Source of the DNA: Fasciola hepatica
Lineage: Eukaryota; Platyhelminthes; Trematoda; Plagiorchiida; Fasciolidae
Assembly (NCBI GenBank): GCA_948099385.1
Contig: CANUEZ040000167.1
Span: 1,322,001-1,386,000, forward strand
Reading direction: 5' to 3'
DNA: 64,000 bases
Below the pieces are notes generated by a model. It was not told the DNA's origin. It searched no databases and worked only from the letters and a program-made list of their open reading frames with translations. A program made the position numbers and the translations under genes. Shown here one piece after another: positions 46,721 to 58,259 of this stretch (positions are counted from its first letter, which is position 1; the number at the start of each line of letters is the position of its first letter).

Positions 46721-47284
46721 TAACAGCACTCCACCAGAAGTCAGAGTCCGACTGGTAGACATTCAATTTACAGTTGTACTCTGGGAATGATCTACCTCGG
46801 TCAGTTCGTTGTGACACGGCGCACAAGTTTGTGCGCAATGCAGCTCGTCTTCCCATCAGTCCTAAAGTGGCGGACTTAGTGAATCGACATATCACAGGTA
46901 AAGCAGGATTAACATAATTGGAATAATCTTTTAGAATAAATCCTCCAAAGAACATCTTCCACAGATGTCCTGGCGGATGCGCTAGTTCTGGCCATTGGTG
47001 GATGGCTGCACGATGATACAATCAACTACCGGTCCCACTGCCTTGTGAGTGAGACTTCTGGGTCAAGGCCTCTAATTAAGACTCCCAAAGAAAAACCTCT
47101 TCTGCGGTGCAAACAGCGTCGGAGTGGGATTCGCCCAGAAACTAGGGTCCTTCTTGTAAAAAGCTTTGCCAATTTTCCCTCTCTTAATTTTAGGTCGATA
47201 CGAATCACCACGGCTCATTGCTGCTGTGAAGAAAGCAGTAGTTCAGGTGTTGGGTTTAAACCTAATGCACCTCTTAAGCATTAG
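46721..47284. other. Unassigned sequence
   Basis: Between the minus-strand CR1 element C and the plus-strand RTE element. No domain is recognised in the frames at 46695-47021 (-) or 47045-47284 (+). It may be the RTE 5' region. Confidence 0.4.
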
Positions 47285-48334
47285 CGTTCACTTAGCTTGG
47301 CTGTCTCCAACGTCTATACAATATGTCAGACAGGGCAACACAAGGCCCTCGCTAGAACTCATGACATTTTAAAAATAAAGGTACGCTGTGTCCCCGAAAC
47401 AAGCATACAAAACTCCACTTCTGCGAAAACTCCCCGCACCCCGGATACAACCGCAGTCTCTCGCCTCACTCTTCGCGCGTTGGATGATTCAGTGCCTAAA
47501 GCTCGTGGTCAGGCTGGCGCTAGGATTACTTTGGGCGTAAGAGCTGAGAGTGCACAGCGGGGCTGGATTCCAGTCAGAAGTCGTCTGTGCGCAGTTAGGC
47601 TGGACGGTTCTGTTCGTGTCAAGAACAACAGATTGAAGCTTCGATTCCTGTTCGCCGTGTCTGTGTATGTGCCGACTGACTGCTATTCTTCTGGAACCAG
47701 GGATAGATTCTACCGGGGTTTGTTTCTGGTGCTTCGAAGTGCGTGCTCAACGGAGGTGGTCGTCACTACTGAGGACTTCAAAGCCCAAGTTGGCCTTTTT
47801 GGAGATTTCGAAGGGCACATTGAAGGCCCCTTTTTCTATCCCAGCCGATCGGACCGATAACGGTGATCGTCTCATTCAGCTGTGTTCTGACCAAAGATGG
47901 TTTCTGGCAACCGAGAACTCCTGCCATTAGAAGCGGCATAGACTCACACAACGTCCTCCTTCGTCTTCACAACGCTGGACTCAGGTTGACCATATTGCGA
48001 TTGGTAACCACTGGCGTGAATCAATTGAAGATTGTCGTTCATTTCGGTCATCGCCTGTGGTCTCGGATCAAACCTTGGTACGTGCTTGCTTCCGCTTACG
48101 TCTCGTCCGTGGTCGCACCAAAGTAAACGCCACGCGTCCCATGAAGTTGCTTTTAGACGATAACCAGAGAAAAAATCCCCAGATGGAGATGCCTGCGCAG
48201 TGATCGATGCTGCAAGATGTTAAGGACCCAAGCGAACGCTGGCAGCAGTTCAAGAAAGCCTTGTATGCTGCTTCGAATGCCACCCAGCGCCCTGGTTCAA
48301 TTTGGTCTCACAGAAGATTGATACCCTAGACATC
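47285..48334 (+). pseudogene. RTE-type endonuclease domain
   Basis: Plus strand: LSLAVSNVYTICQTGQHKAL at 47297 (family: 'WNVRTL.Q.GQ'), CVPETSIQNS (about 47390; SETR expected), WIPVRSRLCAVRLDGSV (about 47565) and FAVSVYVPTDCY (about 47652). EDFKAQVGLFGD (about 47775) stands where GDFNAQ is expected, so Asn is Lys. It continues with NGDRLIQLCSD in another frame (about 47860), then VDHIAIGNHW-like and VSDQTLVRAC (about 48070; SDH changed to SDQ). This is the APE-type endonuclease that precedes the RT in RTE/SR2-like elements. Frameshifts at about 47860 and 47950. The frame is cut at about 48334 by family R sequence. Confidence 0.82.
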
Positions 48335-49719
48335 AGTCGCTCCGCTGGCCCCGCGATTCCTCTGTGGTTTTTTTCATTAGGCGGTGTCCAGCTTAGCATT
48401 CTCCTGCTAAATCCGCCTGCTTAGTTGTCTGCCAGCACACAGTTCTCCCGGTCCATTACTCCAACTCCGTCACGCATTCATTTTTTGGGCCCTTTGTTCT
48501 ATTACTGGTTCACTTATCTTGGGGCTTAGTGTTTCCTTCTCCGCCTCCTTTCGCGCTTCATCTGCAGTCAAGTGATCCGGTTGGTCGTGTCTTACCTGCA
48601 TCTCCTCGGTCATCGCTTTCATCCCTTGGTCCGTTAATTGCTCGCTTCAGGCATTTTTCTTTGTGCCTTTCACTGTGCTCTACCTTTCCATGTTCCATCG
48701 ATTGTAGAGACAACGTTAGGTCATGATACACTTTTACAGTTTCAAGTCTTTTGATCTGTTACTACCTGATTCCTTCGGTCCGTCACCACATATCGCACCT
48801 ACAATGATCAAATAATTAGACCCATTCTTACTCGTTTTCTTCGATCCTATCCTCCATCTTCACTCTTCCATAATCAGCTCCTCACAGTCTTTATTAATTC
48901 TGTGCTTCCGCATTCATTTTTCTCTCTGTTGGGCCGCCATATGCACCTGTCATGAAGATAACTCACCACGATATTGCAAAATAATTCTACAACCATTTGA
49001 TCTGACCTTGCCTACCCCCCAATGACTTATAATTTCTTTCCGGGCCCCTATTGTTATTGCTGTCGCTCATCTTATATATGTTTGCACATATATGTATATA
49101 TATGCATTCGCTCTGCAACCTGCAGTTCCTCACAGGCCATTTCTCTTGCTCTCATCCCAAAGACAGTCATGATATGCATCCATCAATCCTACATCTATGC
49201 CTCACATCTAGTATCCAATCCCTTTGTAACTTTTTTATCATCAGATCCACTCTATGCGTCTTGCATCGCTCGCTCCCTGTTTTACGGTGTGTTTTGTGCC
49301 CCGTCGGCCGACCATCGACGGCTGAGTACTAATGCTTCACTGATACCTATTCCACTGCAGTGCACTCACTTTTTTCTTCATCGTTCTTCGCTACTGCAGT
49401 TTCTTACACCGGTTTCTAGCCTTTCTCATATATATAAATCGGCCTCCAGATGTCTCCACCCGGACCAGTCATACTTCCCATCTGACCATGACTTTCAGAC
49501 TCACCGGGTGTCCACTTAAATCTGCCCTTGAGTTCATTTAAACCCCTACCACCTCTATGGTGCGCATACACTTATCCCATTTTCATCTTACTTTATTCCC
49601 CCCTCTGAGCTTTTTTATCCTGCTTTTTCATGCAAATTTCCACATTATCATGAATTATATCTTTCCATTCCATCACCCGTATCGATAACAGCGTGCACAT
49701 GGCATGCTCCGGGGGTCTC
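48335..49719 (+). mobile_element. Family R 3' region fragment inserted in the RTE element (copy 1)
   Basis: Aligns in inverted orientation with about 8690-6830: ccgcgattcctctgt (48345 against 8665 region), gttctattactggttc (48498), gcattcattttttg (48473). The TA microsatellite is at 49073-49107, followed by cctgcagttcctcacaggcc (49120) and tttctcttgctctcatccc (49140). It ends at catggcatgctccgggggtc (49699-49718), without the ATT run. 5'-truncated non-LTR insertion. Confidence 0.82.
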
Positions 49720-51877
49720 CGTGCGGATTGCACTTTCCTACTCTCCTCGCCCTACCGCATTGATCACTGTCCTTTTCGGACGGCATGCTCCTACCATTCT
49801 TCCGCCACCTTTCGCTCATCTACCTTTCTTGCCAGCACTGTTATCATTTCCCCTCCGTATAGTTCCACCTCTGTATGCACACCCATCCATTCTGTTTTTG
49901 TTCCTATCTTGTTTCAAAATGACAACCCTCACTGCATGATGTCATCGTCACCCTATCCATTTTACTCTGTCCAAACCCGAACTGTGTTCATTTTCACCCA
50001 TTCGCCCCTGTCGGCTCCTAATCAGTATTCACTGGGTACCTCCATAGGCTTATAAAGCTTTCCGACAGAATACCTCACTAGCCACCATTTTCCGATATCC
50101 TTTCTTGTCCATATTATACCTCCCACCATTACGTACCAGACACATCTGTAACCACTACCAATCACCATATAAGAATTTGCCGCTCCAACTTTTCTATTTT
50201 TTTTACAACCAAACTTATTATCTTTTAGCGCCTCCATATTTTCCATGTCTGAATCCTTAATTCCTCCGTGGACCTTCCTCTTTGGCGGTGAACCGATCGG
50301 CAACTTCTGGCCCAATCCTTTGGCGCAATGGCCTGTGAGCACGCAACTCTCCACTTCCATTCTCCTAACTCCGAAGCATAACTATTTTCCGTACATTTTT
50401 GTTCTATCACAGGCTTTCCAGTCTGGATTCTTTCCTTCTCGGTCTTCATCCTGTGTCATCTGAATTGAAACAGTCTGATTCATCATCTCTTGCCTGGTTT
50501 TCTTCGGTCAACACTGGTCTGCTTCGTACCTTGCTCGACACAGGCATCTTCATTGTGCCTCACAGGCTGCTCTGCTTTTCCGCGTTCCACTCAGAGTAAT
50601 GTCATCGTAACGTCATAATTCTCACCTACAGTTTCAAACCACGCGGACTGCCACTACCTGGTCCTTCTGATCCTCCACTTCCTTATTTCTCTTCCATGCT
50701 ATTCGCTGTTTTAACTGATGCGCCACAGTTCTTCTAACCTCCAAGTTACCCTTCCCCAGTGATCTTTTACACCCATCCAACCACCCCGTACTTCGATTCG
50801 CTCTGCATTCTCTAGCCACTTTTGCTGCCATCTTCTTCTTGCATAATGTACGTCTCTTTATTACCGCTTCACCCACGTTCGACCGTCACCACATGACAGG
50901 CCTGCAATAATCAGACAGCTAGATTCACTCTTACCTTTCTTCGTCGATCCTTTCCTCCATATTCCCTCGTTTATCAACTTCCGTTCACAGCCATCACTTC
51001 TTGGCCTCCAAAGTTGGTTCTCTTTTGTTGTTGATCGCCCATGTTCAGTGGTCCTGAACAAATTCATCGAGGTTTATCCAAGTTAATTGCGTACCATTTG
51101 ACCCAACCCTACCTGACACGTCCAATTACTGCTACCTCCGCGTCCCGTCTCCTCGCTGCTATCTGCTCCCGCTCTGATGTATACATATATATACCTACAT
51201 ATATTTTTGTATCCACATATTTTCTCTGCTTCCTTCTGGTCTTCGCCGGCCAGTTCTTTTGCCACCATCCCTCATGATATACGTCCATTTCCTCCATAAC
51301 CATGCCTCACATTTACCTTATCTCGATCCTTCAGCGGCACTGACGCCATCTGACTCATCCTTAACGTCTTGCATTGCCAGCTCTCTGCTTTCAAATTGAT
51401 ACAGTCCGTTTATTGCAATAACGCATGAATCATGGCTACCTAGTCCCCAGCCATACAACTCAATTTTTTGTTCTTTTCTTCCCTTCTTTCTTCCTCATTT
51501 TCTTCATCGCTTCTCGTGATGATAGTTTATCATACGATTTTCAATCCTCCTCCTGTAAACCTCCCAGGATATATTCTCTCCCACTTGGCCCAGCCAGCTG
51601 CTCCATCTGACCTTGACCCTCAAATTCACCGGGCCCATATCTGAATCCATCTCCGCGTTCACTTAAATGCCCTACAGTACTCCTTGGTGTGCATAAATTT
51701 AGCTCCCTCTCATATCTCCCCTATTCCTTCCTACTCACATTTGTGTTACGTATTTCTAAATTTTTCATGATTCTTGTCTGTCAGTTTTGTCGCATATAGA
51801 ATTTCGTTCATGCTCAAGGCATGCCTCGGGCGTCTCCGAAATAAATTATTATTATTATTACTATTATTATTATTACG
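49720..51877 (+). mobile_element. Family R 3' region fragment (copy 2, head to tail)
   Basis: Directly follows copy 1 and starts at a point equivalent to about 9200 of the minus-strand element (ggcatgctcctaccattctt, ccgccacc). It contains subunit sequence (tacagtttcaaaccacgcgg, 50627), a TA run (51177-51206) and the conserved block cttcgccggccagttc (51241). It ends in caaggcatgcctcgggcgtc, tccgaaataaattatt and a clean ATT run (51839-51875). Confidence 0.8.
51839..51875 (+). repeat. (ATT)n tail
   Basis: Nearly perfect ATT repeat closing the family R insertion; RTE coding sequence resumes within a few bases after it. Confidence 0.9.
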
Positions 51878-53640
51878 CCAGCAGATCCATCACTCCGGAT
51901 GCCAAATTTAATGAAGTGCAAAAATCCCTGGGACGTTAAATGACAAGGAGCCTGAGAAATGACCGCTTGCAGGAGTGGATTGCGAAATGTAGGGAAATGG
52001 AAATGACTGAGCTCATTGGCAATGCACGCAACCATTTCCGTTTGATGAGGGGCACCGACCCACGGAAACCTAGTGTAAGTGAGTGAATCGAAGAATTCGA
52101 CGGCTCACCTACTCAATGTCAGGGGCGTTTTCTGGATCGTTGGACGAAACACCTCGAGGAAAGGCCCAGCTGCCCGCCTCAACAGTGGGCCTTCTAAATA
52201 TACCTGCCAGAGAAACGATGCAGGTGGATTTCAGTCCTCCATGAGAAGTGGAGTTTATGCGGGAGGTAGGTTGCTTGAAAAGTTATAAACTCGCTGGACC
52301 GGATTGATTGTCTCCACCTCTTTCCGACTGTCCAAGTGCCAGCGAAAGGTGTACGCGTGAGAATCAAGCCGGTCTTGGACCCGGTAGTGGTTGTATCGAC
52401 ACTGTTTTTACTCTTCGGCAAACCTTAGAGCACAGAAACATTTTCCGTAGGCTCACAATATCTGTCTTTCGTAATCAGAAAGTGGAGCTCGACTTGGTCA
52501 ACCGCACAGTTCTCCGGCGCTGCCTCTTATTAAAGGGTGTGTCAGAGAAACTGTTTTCTCTTTTACAATGCTTGTGTGCAAACAGCCGAGGCCGATTTCG
52601 TGCTAGTGGCGATCTTTCATCTGAGTTCACCAAAGAAGTCGGTTTTCGTCAAGGTTGCACTCTTTCACCTTCCTTCTTCAGTTTTGTGATTGAGTTGATC
52701 CTTGAAATAGCCCCGTCCTTGTAGGAGAATAGCGGCGTCAATCTGTGCTCAGGCAGAAAACTGTCTGATTTGGAATATACGCACGATATTGTTCTTCTGA
52801 GTGAAGATCCAGGTAAGACGCAGGCCCTCTTAGGTAGCCTAAACAATAGCTCAGGAATGTTTGGGATGCTTTTTGCACCTTCATGATGTAAATGGCTGCT
52901 ACTGGGCTGGATTGGCTCAACACCAAATCTTGTGCTGGCGGGGAAAGCTTCGGTTGAAGTGGATGAATTTTGTTACCTGGGCAGTTACATCTCATCATGC
53001 GGAAAGACATTGGACAAAGTGTCATAGCGTAAACAGGAGGCGCGTTTGGATTTGACAACCTCCGTCATCTGTGGCTTCGGCGTGACATCCGACTGCCTGT
53101 GGAGTGTGCAATGCGGAGTTTAGGTTTGTTCTTTTATACGGTGCCGAAACACAGCGATTGAGGGCAGAAGATAGGCGAAGACTGTTGGTGTCCGAGCGCC
53201 GATGCATCCGTAAGATTTCCCGAGCATAGAGGAAACACCGTAACTGCAACTCTGAGGCTAAGCGTAAGGTATTGGAAACCAGAGGTGAGTCTTCTGCTGA
53301 AGCACTGAATCTAAGCAGGTTAAGGTGATTGGGAAGTGTTACGCACGCCCACTGACAGACTTCCTCATCGTACGCTTTCTCTGAAGCAAGTGGCGTTTGT
53401 AAGGTGAGCCGAGGTGGTCAGTCCGTGACATGGCAAAGAGGTACGAAAACACTGATCAGTGGACTTGGTAAAGTAGGACTTTTCAGACTTTCAGGTTTGG
53501 GTCCACGTGATCCGCCTACTAAACGGTTGGAGACGTTAGGTAATATGGCTAGGTGTCGCGGTCGGTAGCGTAAGTGCATCCGGACTCCTCCCCTGTCGTC
53601 TTGACTCCCCCCTGATACCTTGACATTTTGGATCATCTAT
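51878..53640 (+). pseudogene. RTE-type reverse transcriptase
   Basis: Plus strand resumes with SRSITPDAKFNEVQKSLGR and RSLRNDRLQEW (51880-51985), FRLMRGTDPRKPSVSE (about 52035-52085, then TGA). The RT frame 52308-52724 has RCTRENQAGLGPGSGCID, FTLRQTLEHRN, a damaged motif A (VFRNQKVELDLVNR, the LDLKAAFD-type Asp unclear), and VGFRQGCTLSPSFFSFVIEL as motif B. Motif C reads DLEYTHDIVLLSEDPGK (about 52770; YADD changed to YTHD). The C-terminus is LGSYIS (about 52975), RCIRKISRA (about 53200) and WQRGTKTLISGLG to GPRDPP (53430-53520), close to the RTE end. Short 3' UTR expected. Confidence 0.85.
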
Positions 53641-54379
53641 CCTATGCTTCTAATCCTTTCGCCCTTTACTGGGCGATGCCGGTAGGTAGAAACCGAAACC
53701 AGAGCACATACACGTGAGAATATTGGTTGAATAAGCTGGAAAAAACCAACTGCCCCAGGCAAAAGTGCAGCGGGTAAGCAAAATACACCTATTAGTAATG
53801 ATGCTTATATTTCCATAGAGTCCGAATCGAGCAGAAGAAAAATCACACAGTACAGACCCAAACGATAGAATTAATTTCTTAAATGAATTATGTGTACAAA
53901 TTCCAATAAGTACTCTTCAATAAACTTTCGAAACCTCCTAGCGTAATGTTTTGTTCACGTGGGGTGGTTTCAGGGTTTTAGGCTGGCAGAGCTTAGGGCG
54001 TGCGTTTGGGCGGCCAGATCCCCGTAAAATGAGAGCAACTGCGAAAAACTGCCGCAAATTTACTCGTACTTTCGAGCAATTCTGTTGGTTCGGTAAAGCT
54101 ACGTTATTGGTCAGGGGGGTTAGGGGTCTGACTGTACCCAGTCGGCAAGCGGTGAAAAGGAGCGTCGCTGGTTGGTCAGAGTAAGTGTTGAACAGATAAA
54201 GGAACCAAGCGACTTTTTCGCGACTTAATGTACCACTTGGCTATTGGCAGAGGCTGTCGAATCAATTGCGTTTTCGAGCATATTGTACTAACACGGTAGT
54301 TGCTTCGCACAACTGGCTAACCAGACTGAGAAGGTTGGAAGCTTAAATCAGGTAACTAGCAATCCATGTCCGAGTTATT
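53641..54379. other. Unassigned; possibly BEL 5' part
   Basis: No LTR pair or clear gag is visible. The frame 53951-54184 (+) has no firm match. An LTR for the following BEL element would be expected here but was not identified. Confidence 0.4.
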
Positions 54380-54960
54380 CTGCTTCTGGTTGGTCCATAA
54401 GCACAAAGCCACAGAACGGAGGGCGACCTCAAACCTGCCCATTGTGATTGGAGCTACCTGGGAGCACTACGCCAAGAGGTTTTGGCTTTAGACGTTCCTG
54501 CGCGATGGGCAGGAGCCCAAGGAAGGGGGTTACGCCACATGAGTCTAAAAGGAAGCCATAGAGCTGGTGACGGGAGGCCAAAAGCCGTCTGTGGTATTGA
54601 AAGCTGTGGTGGCCGGCATCATCAAATACTCCACATAACTATGCCAAAGCTCCCGGTACCACCCAAGGCAGTGATTGAGAACCACTGCGGAGTAACCAAG
54701 ATGCAGCACAACGGCACGCGCCTTTGACCACTGCCCGTGAAAATCAAGACTGGAAAAAAAAGGTTGTGGGATAGGTTTTCCTTGATAATGGATCCGACAC
54801 TACGCTTATTCGAGCCGAGTTCATATAGTGCCTGGGTTTAGGTTCGCGAAACAGCCAGTTGATAATCAAGATTCTGGGGGGAATCCAAGATAGTCAAAGA
54901 AGTCAGTGATGCGCTCTAATTGACCGCACTGAGTGGTATCGAGTCAATCAGCATAGAGTA
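54380..54960 (+). pseudogene. BEL/Pao gag knuckle and protease region, element M
   Basis: Frame 54482-54727 reads ALDVPARWAGAQGRG and later CGIESCGGRHHQILH, the cysteine/histidine zinc-knuckle end of BEL gag. At 54767-54830 a retropepsin motif reads VFLDNGSDTTLIRAEF, with the catalytic Asp kept and Ser of DSG changed to Asn, followed by an in-frame TAG. The order gag knuckle then protease is that of BEL pol polyproteins. Upstream gag is too worn to delimit. Confidence 0.72.
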
Positions 54961-55019
54961 AGCTATTGTTCTTGAGTCACTGCTCGTGCTCAAGCCTAGT
55001 TCCGATAGAGAGTATAGAA

Positions 55020-56110
55020 AGTGGCCTCACTTGGAAGACCTACCTACAGAAACCTCAAATGGGGACGTGTTGTTGCTTACTGGATGTGATGTAGCCGAGG
55101 CTCATTAGCGTTTAGATCAGAGACTAGGCGGTCGCACACATCTCTATGCGGTTAGTACACTGTGAGGTTCGGTGTTGTTTGGTCCTACCACCTTCAAAAG
55201 GCATCAGTACTTATCGGTGAACTGTGTGACTCAGAGTGAATCATCAGCAATAGAAGAAATACAAAAGGTGGACGATGCGGAATTTGAAGGTGTGCAGTCC
55301 CTAAAGAAGGGTCTGTCGATAGAGACGGCAAAGGCTGTCTCCATAGTGGAATCGGGCACATTGTTCGTGGACGGCCACTTTGTTGGTCCTCTGCAGAGGA
55401 GGGATGGATCAAGGACGGGGTTCGATAATTATGCATCTGCTCATAAAAAATTGCGATATGCGGGGCGGCGACAGTCTCGTGATGAACAATTGCGTGTCAA
55501 ATACGCCTCATCGATGGAAAGTTTTATAGAGAAGGAGTATGGAATAGCCTTCGCCGAGCTGCAACTGGGGCTTGGGTACCAACCACGGCAGTACCTGCCG
55601 CATCACGCGGTGTACAATCGGAGAAAGCTTGACAAATTGTCCGTCCTCTTAGAATTCGCGGACCAACACAACGGGCGATCGGTAAACGACACACAATACG
55701 AATCCCCGAGCACAACTGCTGAGCTAGTAGGAATGCTGCCGCAATTCGGAAAAGGTGGGAGTGCCGTAGCAGCCCATGTGGAGGAACTGTTCAAGCAAGT
55801 GAAGGCACCTGTGGTGGAAAAATTGAGACCTAGCTGCCGAGCTCTTTGATTACCAAAATGGCGGCGCATCCACTTGGAGCAACTTCATCACCTTTTTGCG
55901 TTAATTTCGCACTACGACTAGCAGTCCTTCTACTCCAAAGGGGCTAAGGCTAAGCAACGCTGGACGTGGTGGGCTGTAACTTCTTCGTAGATGACAGCCT
56001 CACATCGTTTGCTGCCCTTGTTAGAGCACATAGGTTTTCGGAGGAGACAACCGAATGGTTGTTGGAGGCTGAGTTCAAGATGAGGAAAGGAGCATCCGGT
56101 TAACCTGAGT
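55020..56110 (+). pseudogene. BEL/Pao protease-RT linker and reverse transcriptase, element M
   Basis: LLTGCDVAEAH and RLGGRTHLYAV (55070-55165) are the conserved stretch between protease and RT. The frame 55172-55849 continues with LSIETAKAVSIVESG, FVDGHFVGPL, FDNYASAHKKLRYAGRR, YLPHHAVYN and DKLSVLLEFADQHNGRSVND, then TAELVGML. Motif C is intact as CNFFVDDSLTSF (55985-56020), followed by FKMRKGAS and a TAA. The segment between fingers and motif C (55850-55980) is shortened and out of frame. This is the best BEL RT in the window, though not functional. Confidence 0.82.
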
Positions 56111-56499
56111 TGGGGACGCTGTTCGAGGCACGGGAGGTGCCCAGCGATTCCGCTCCTTTACATCAGCCGGATGCCAATTGTCAACGAGCATTGGGAGTAA
56201 GCGGAATACGAGATCCGATGAATTTAGTTTTCAATTTCGGTTACTAGAAACGGACAGCTGGGAGAGGTTTATTGTCGAACTTGAGTTCTTGGCATGACCC
56301 GTTGGGCCCGGATACATCATTGTGCCAACCTGCGGAACTGCTTTTGCAAAGGTTGTACAGATCAAAAATGGGCTAGGATCGGCCTCTGGATACCGTAGAA
56401 AGGGACCAATGGCATAAGCGGGTGTGTTCTGTTCGGAGTCTAGACACCATTGAGATCCTCAGACGCGTGAGCAATTCAGACGAACGGGGCCGACTCGCC

Positions 56500-56935
56500 G
56501 GAACTTCAGGTACTTCGTGACGCGTCAGAAATCGGCTGCGGGGTATTTGCCCATGCACGGAGGGTCCCGAGGGACAAACCGACTTACAGATTACCACTGT
56601 TTAGTAAGTCTCGGGTAACTCCTTTGAAACCTGGTACAACGCCTCGGCTGGAGTTGGCTGCTGCGGTGCTAGGTGTCAGGTTGGGCGCAGTTGTTAAAAA
56701 TGTCTTGCCAGGGAAGTTTGATCACATCTGGTATTGGATGGATTCTGTGATAGAAAGGTACTACATAGAAAGCAAGCCTACTAGTTTTGGCTCCCTCTTA
56801 ACGGACAGATTGGCGCTCATACACCGATTCCCCACGGGATCTCGATGGCGACACAAGGTAGCTAGAAAACTTCTCCGATTTCACCTCGCTAGGTGTATCG
56901 AAGTAAAAGGACCTGGAGCTTTGGTCGGCGGGGCT
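56500..56935 (+). pseudogene. BEL/Pao RNase H region, element M
   Basis: One frame from about 56512 runs LQVLRDASEIGCGVFAHAR, through RLPLFSKSRVTPLKPGTTPR and LELAAAVLGVRLGAVV, to WYWMDSVIERYYIES. This matches the RNase H-like domain of BEL elements, with Asp of the (F/R)DAS motif, Glu of LELAA and Asp of WxDS all kept. DRLALIHRF and SRWRHK follow (about 56805-56860), then the frame breaks. The catalytic acidic residues therefore survive although the flanks do not. Confidence 0.78.
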
Positions 56936-56999
56936 TACCTTTTCTCTCAACTAAGTCATCACCGACCTTTCCATCTTGGTCTCTCCTCAGGGGCTGGAG

Positions 57000-57640
57000 A
57001 TGAGAAAAATCGCGTCGGCCGTCACTTGGGAAAAGCCAGGCAAACAAGGGCAGCTATTGTGCCCTTATTTGGAATTGTCAAGGCTTTTGATGGCCTTTGC
57101 ATGGGTAATCGAGTTGGTATCCTATATTACTCTGTTGCGTTATCCGGGGAGTGGGGCAGCAATAAAAATAGGAAGACCTACCTTGAATGAGGTAAGGGAA
57201 GCTAGAGCGCGAACCTTGAAACTGGTCCATAGATAGGCTTTTGGCAGCCCAAAGCAGGCAGCGAGCGATGAGAAAAACTTACCCCGTGGTGCAAAGCGGC
57301 TTGCTGTGTGTAGGTGGGCGAATAAAGTATACAAGTTTTTCCGCAGAGTTTAAGCACCCAGTAATACTACCCGACCGGCACCAAGTAAAGTACCTAATGA
57401 TACACCACTGCTATTGTGCGGAGGGCCACAGTGGTATCCTCTAGGTCCTCTCGGCCGGCCGTGGAAAGCTCTGGATAGGGGAAGGAATCAGCGCCGTAAG
57501 GAGCGCGGTTGGAAGATGTTTCACCTGTCCGAAGAGGACTGCTGCCTGCCGTCGGCAGATGATGGCACCTTTGCCGTTATGCCGCGCGGAGAAAGGCTGG
57601 TGTCGCTTCTTTGTGGAGGTTGATTATTTCATCCACATTC
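57000..57640 (+). pseudogene. BEL/Pao integrase N-terminal part, element M
   Basis: SAVTWEKPGKQGQ and PTLNEVREARARTLKLVHR (57010-57235) precede the zinc-binding region. There GLLCVGGRIKYTSFSAEF, KHPVILPDRHQVKYLM and IHHCYCAEGHSG (57300-57440) show the conserved His residues. The next pieces (EKGWCRFFVEVDYF, about 57590-57630) correspond to the start of the catalytic core including its first Asp. The rest of the core is not recognised; the copy ends or becomes unreadable at about 57640. Confidence 0.75.
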
Positions 57641-57649
57641 TGGTGTGCC

Positions 57650-58259
57650 ATTGAGCATGGCCTTAGGGCAGGTGTTCTGTAGTACTACCGATACGACAGA
57701 GACAAACAAATTTATTTATCTTAACCATCAACGCAATTGGTGGCAAAGCTTGCTCCGCTTGTGTGTGACCTGCGATTGCCGTTGCTTTTCTCAAATGCGC
57801 AAGTTATCCCGCTGCAGCCTTTCGAGTTTTGCTCTTTTGTGCGCTGAAGAGTATGTTCGTTATCGTGTCACGAACCGAGGACCGGATGTAACGGCCGGTT
57901 GTGAAAATCCCCCCAGGAATACTACATTTTCATGTTTTCCTGACATCACCCCCTCATATACATTATTTGCGTGTTTTCATGCACTGTACTTCATTATGAA
58001 TCAAGGTTTGTTTGTTCGCGTCCAACGCGTGTGACGCAAGTCCTCCTTTCTCGCACCCCGCAATTTGGTTCTCGTTTTCTCAGTCACTGTGATCGCATAA
58101 TTGAGGCCGTGTCTGTTTTATGTCGTTTGGCTGCTTATTGCTCAAAGGCGTCTTACATCAGGGGCTGTTGACTCTATACGAGAGCAGGTTCTCACTTAAC
58201 TTAGGGGACTAGAACTACCGAAATTGATAGGAGTCAATATGGTCCCGATCTCAAAGACA
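57650..58259. other. Unassigned; possible LTR/leader
   Basis: No coding similarity. A TGTAAC at 57888 followed by ATG-poor, T-rich sequence resembles an LTR start, as does TGTAAC at 59911, but the two stretches do not align beyond those bases. I cannot call an LTR here. Confidence 0.35.

Noticed and set aside
49022..49519. 165-codon plus-strand frame as a gene
   Set aside because: It lies in the family R 3' region, spans a microsatellite and shares only a frame-shifted similarity with the other copy.
57888..58250. 5' LTR partner of the sequence after 59911
   Set aside because: Both start TGTAAC, but I could not align the following bases, so no LTR pair is called.
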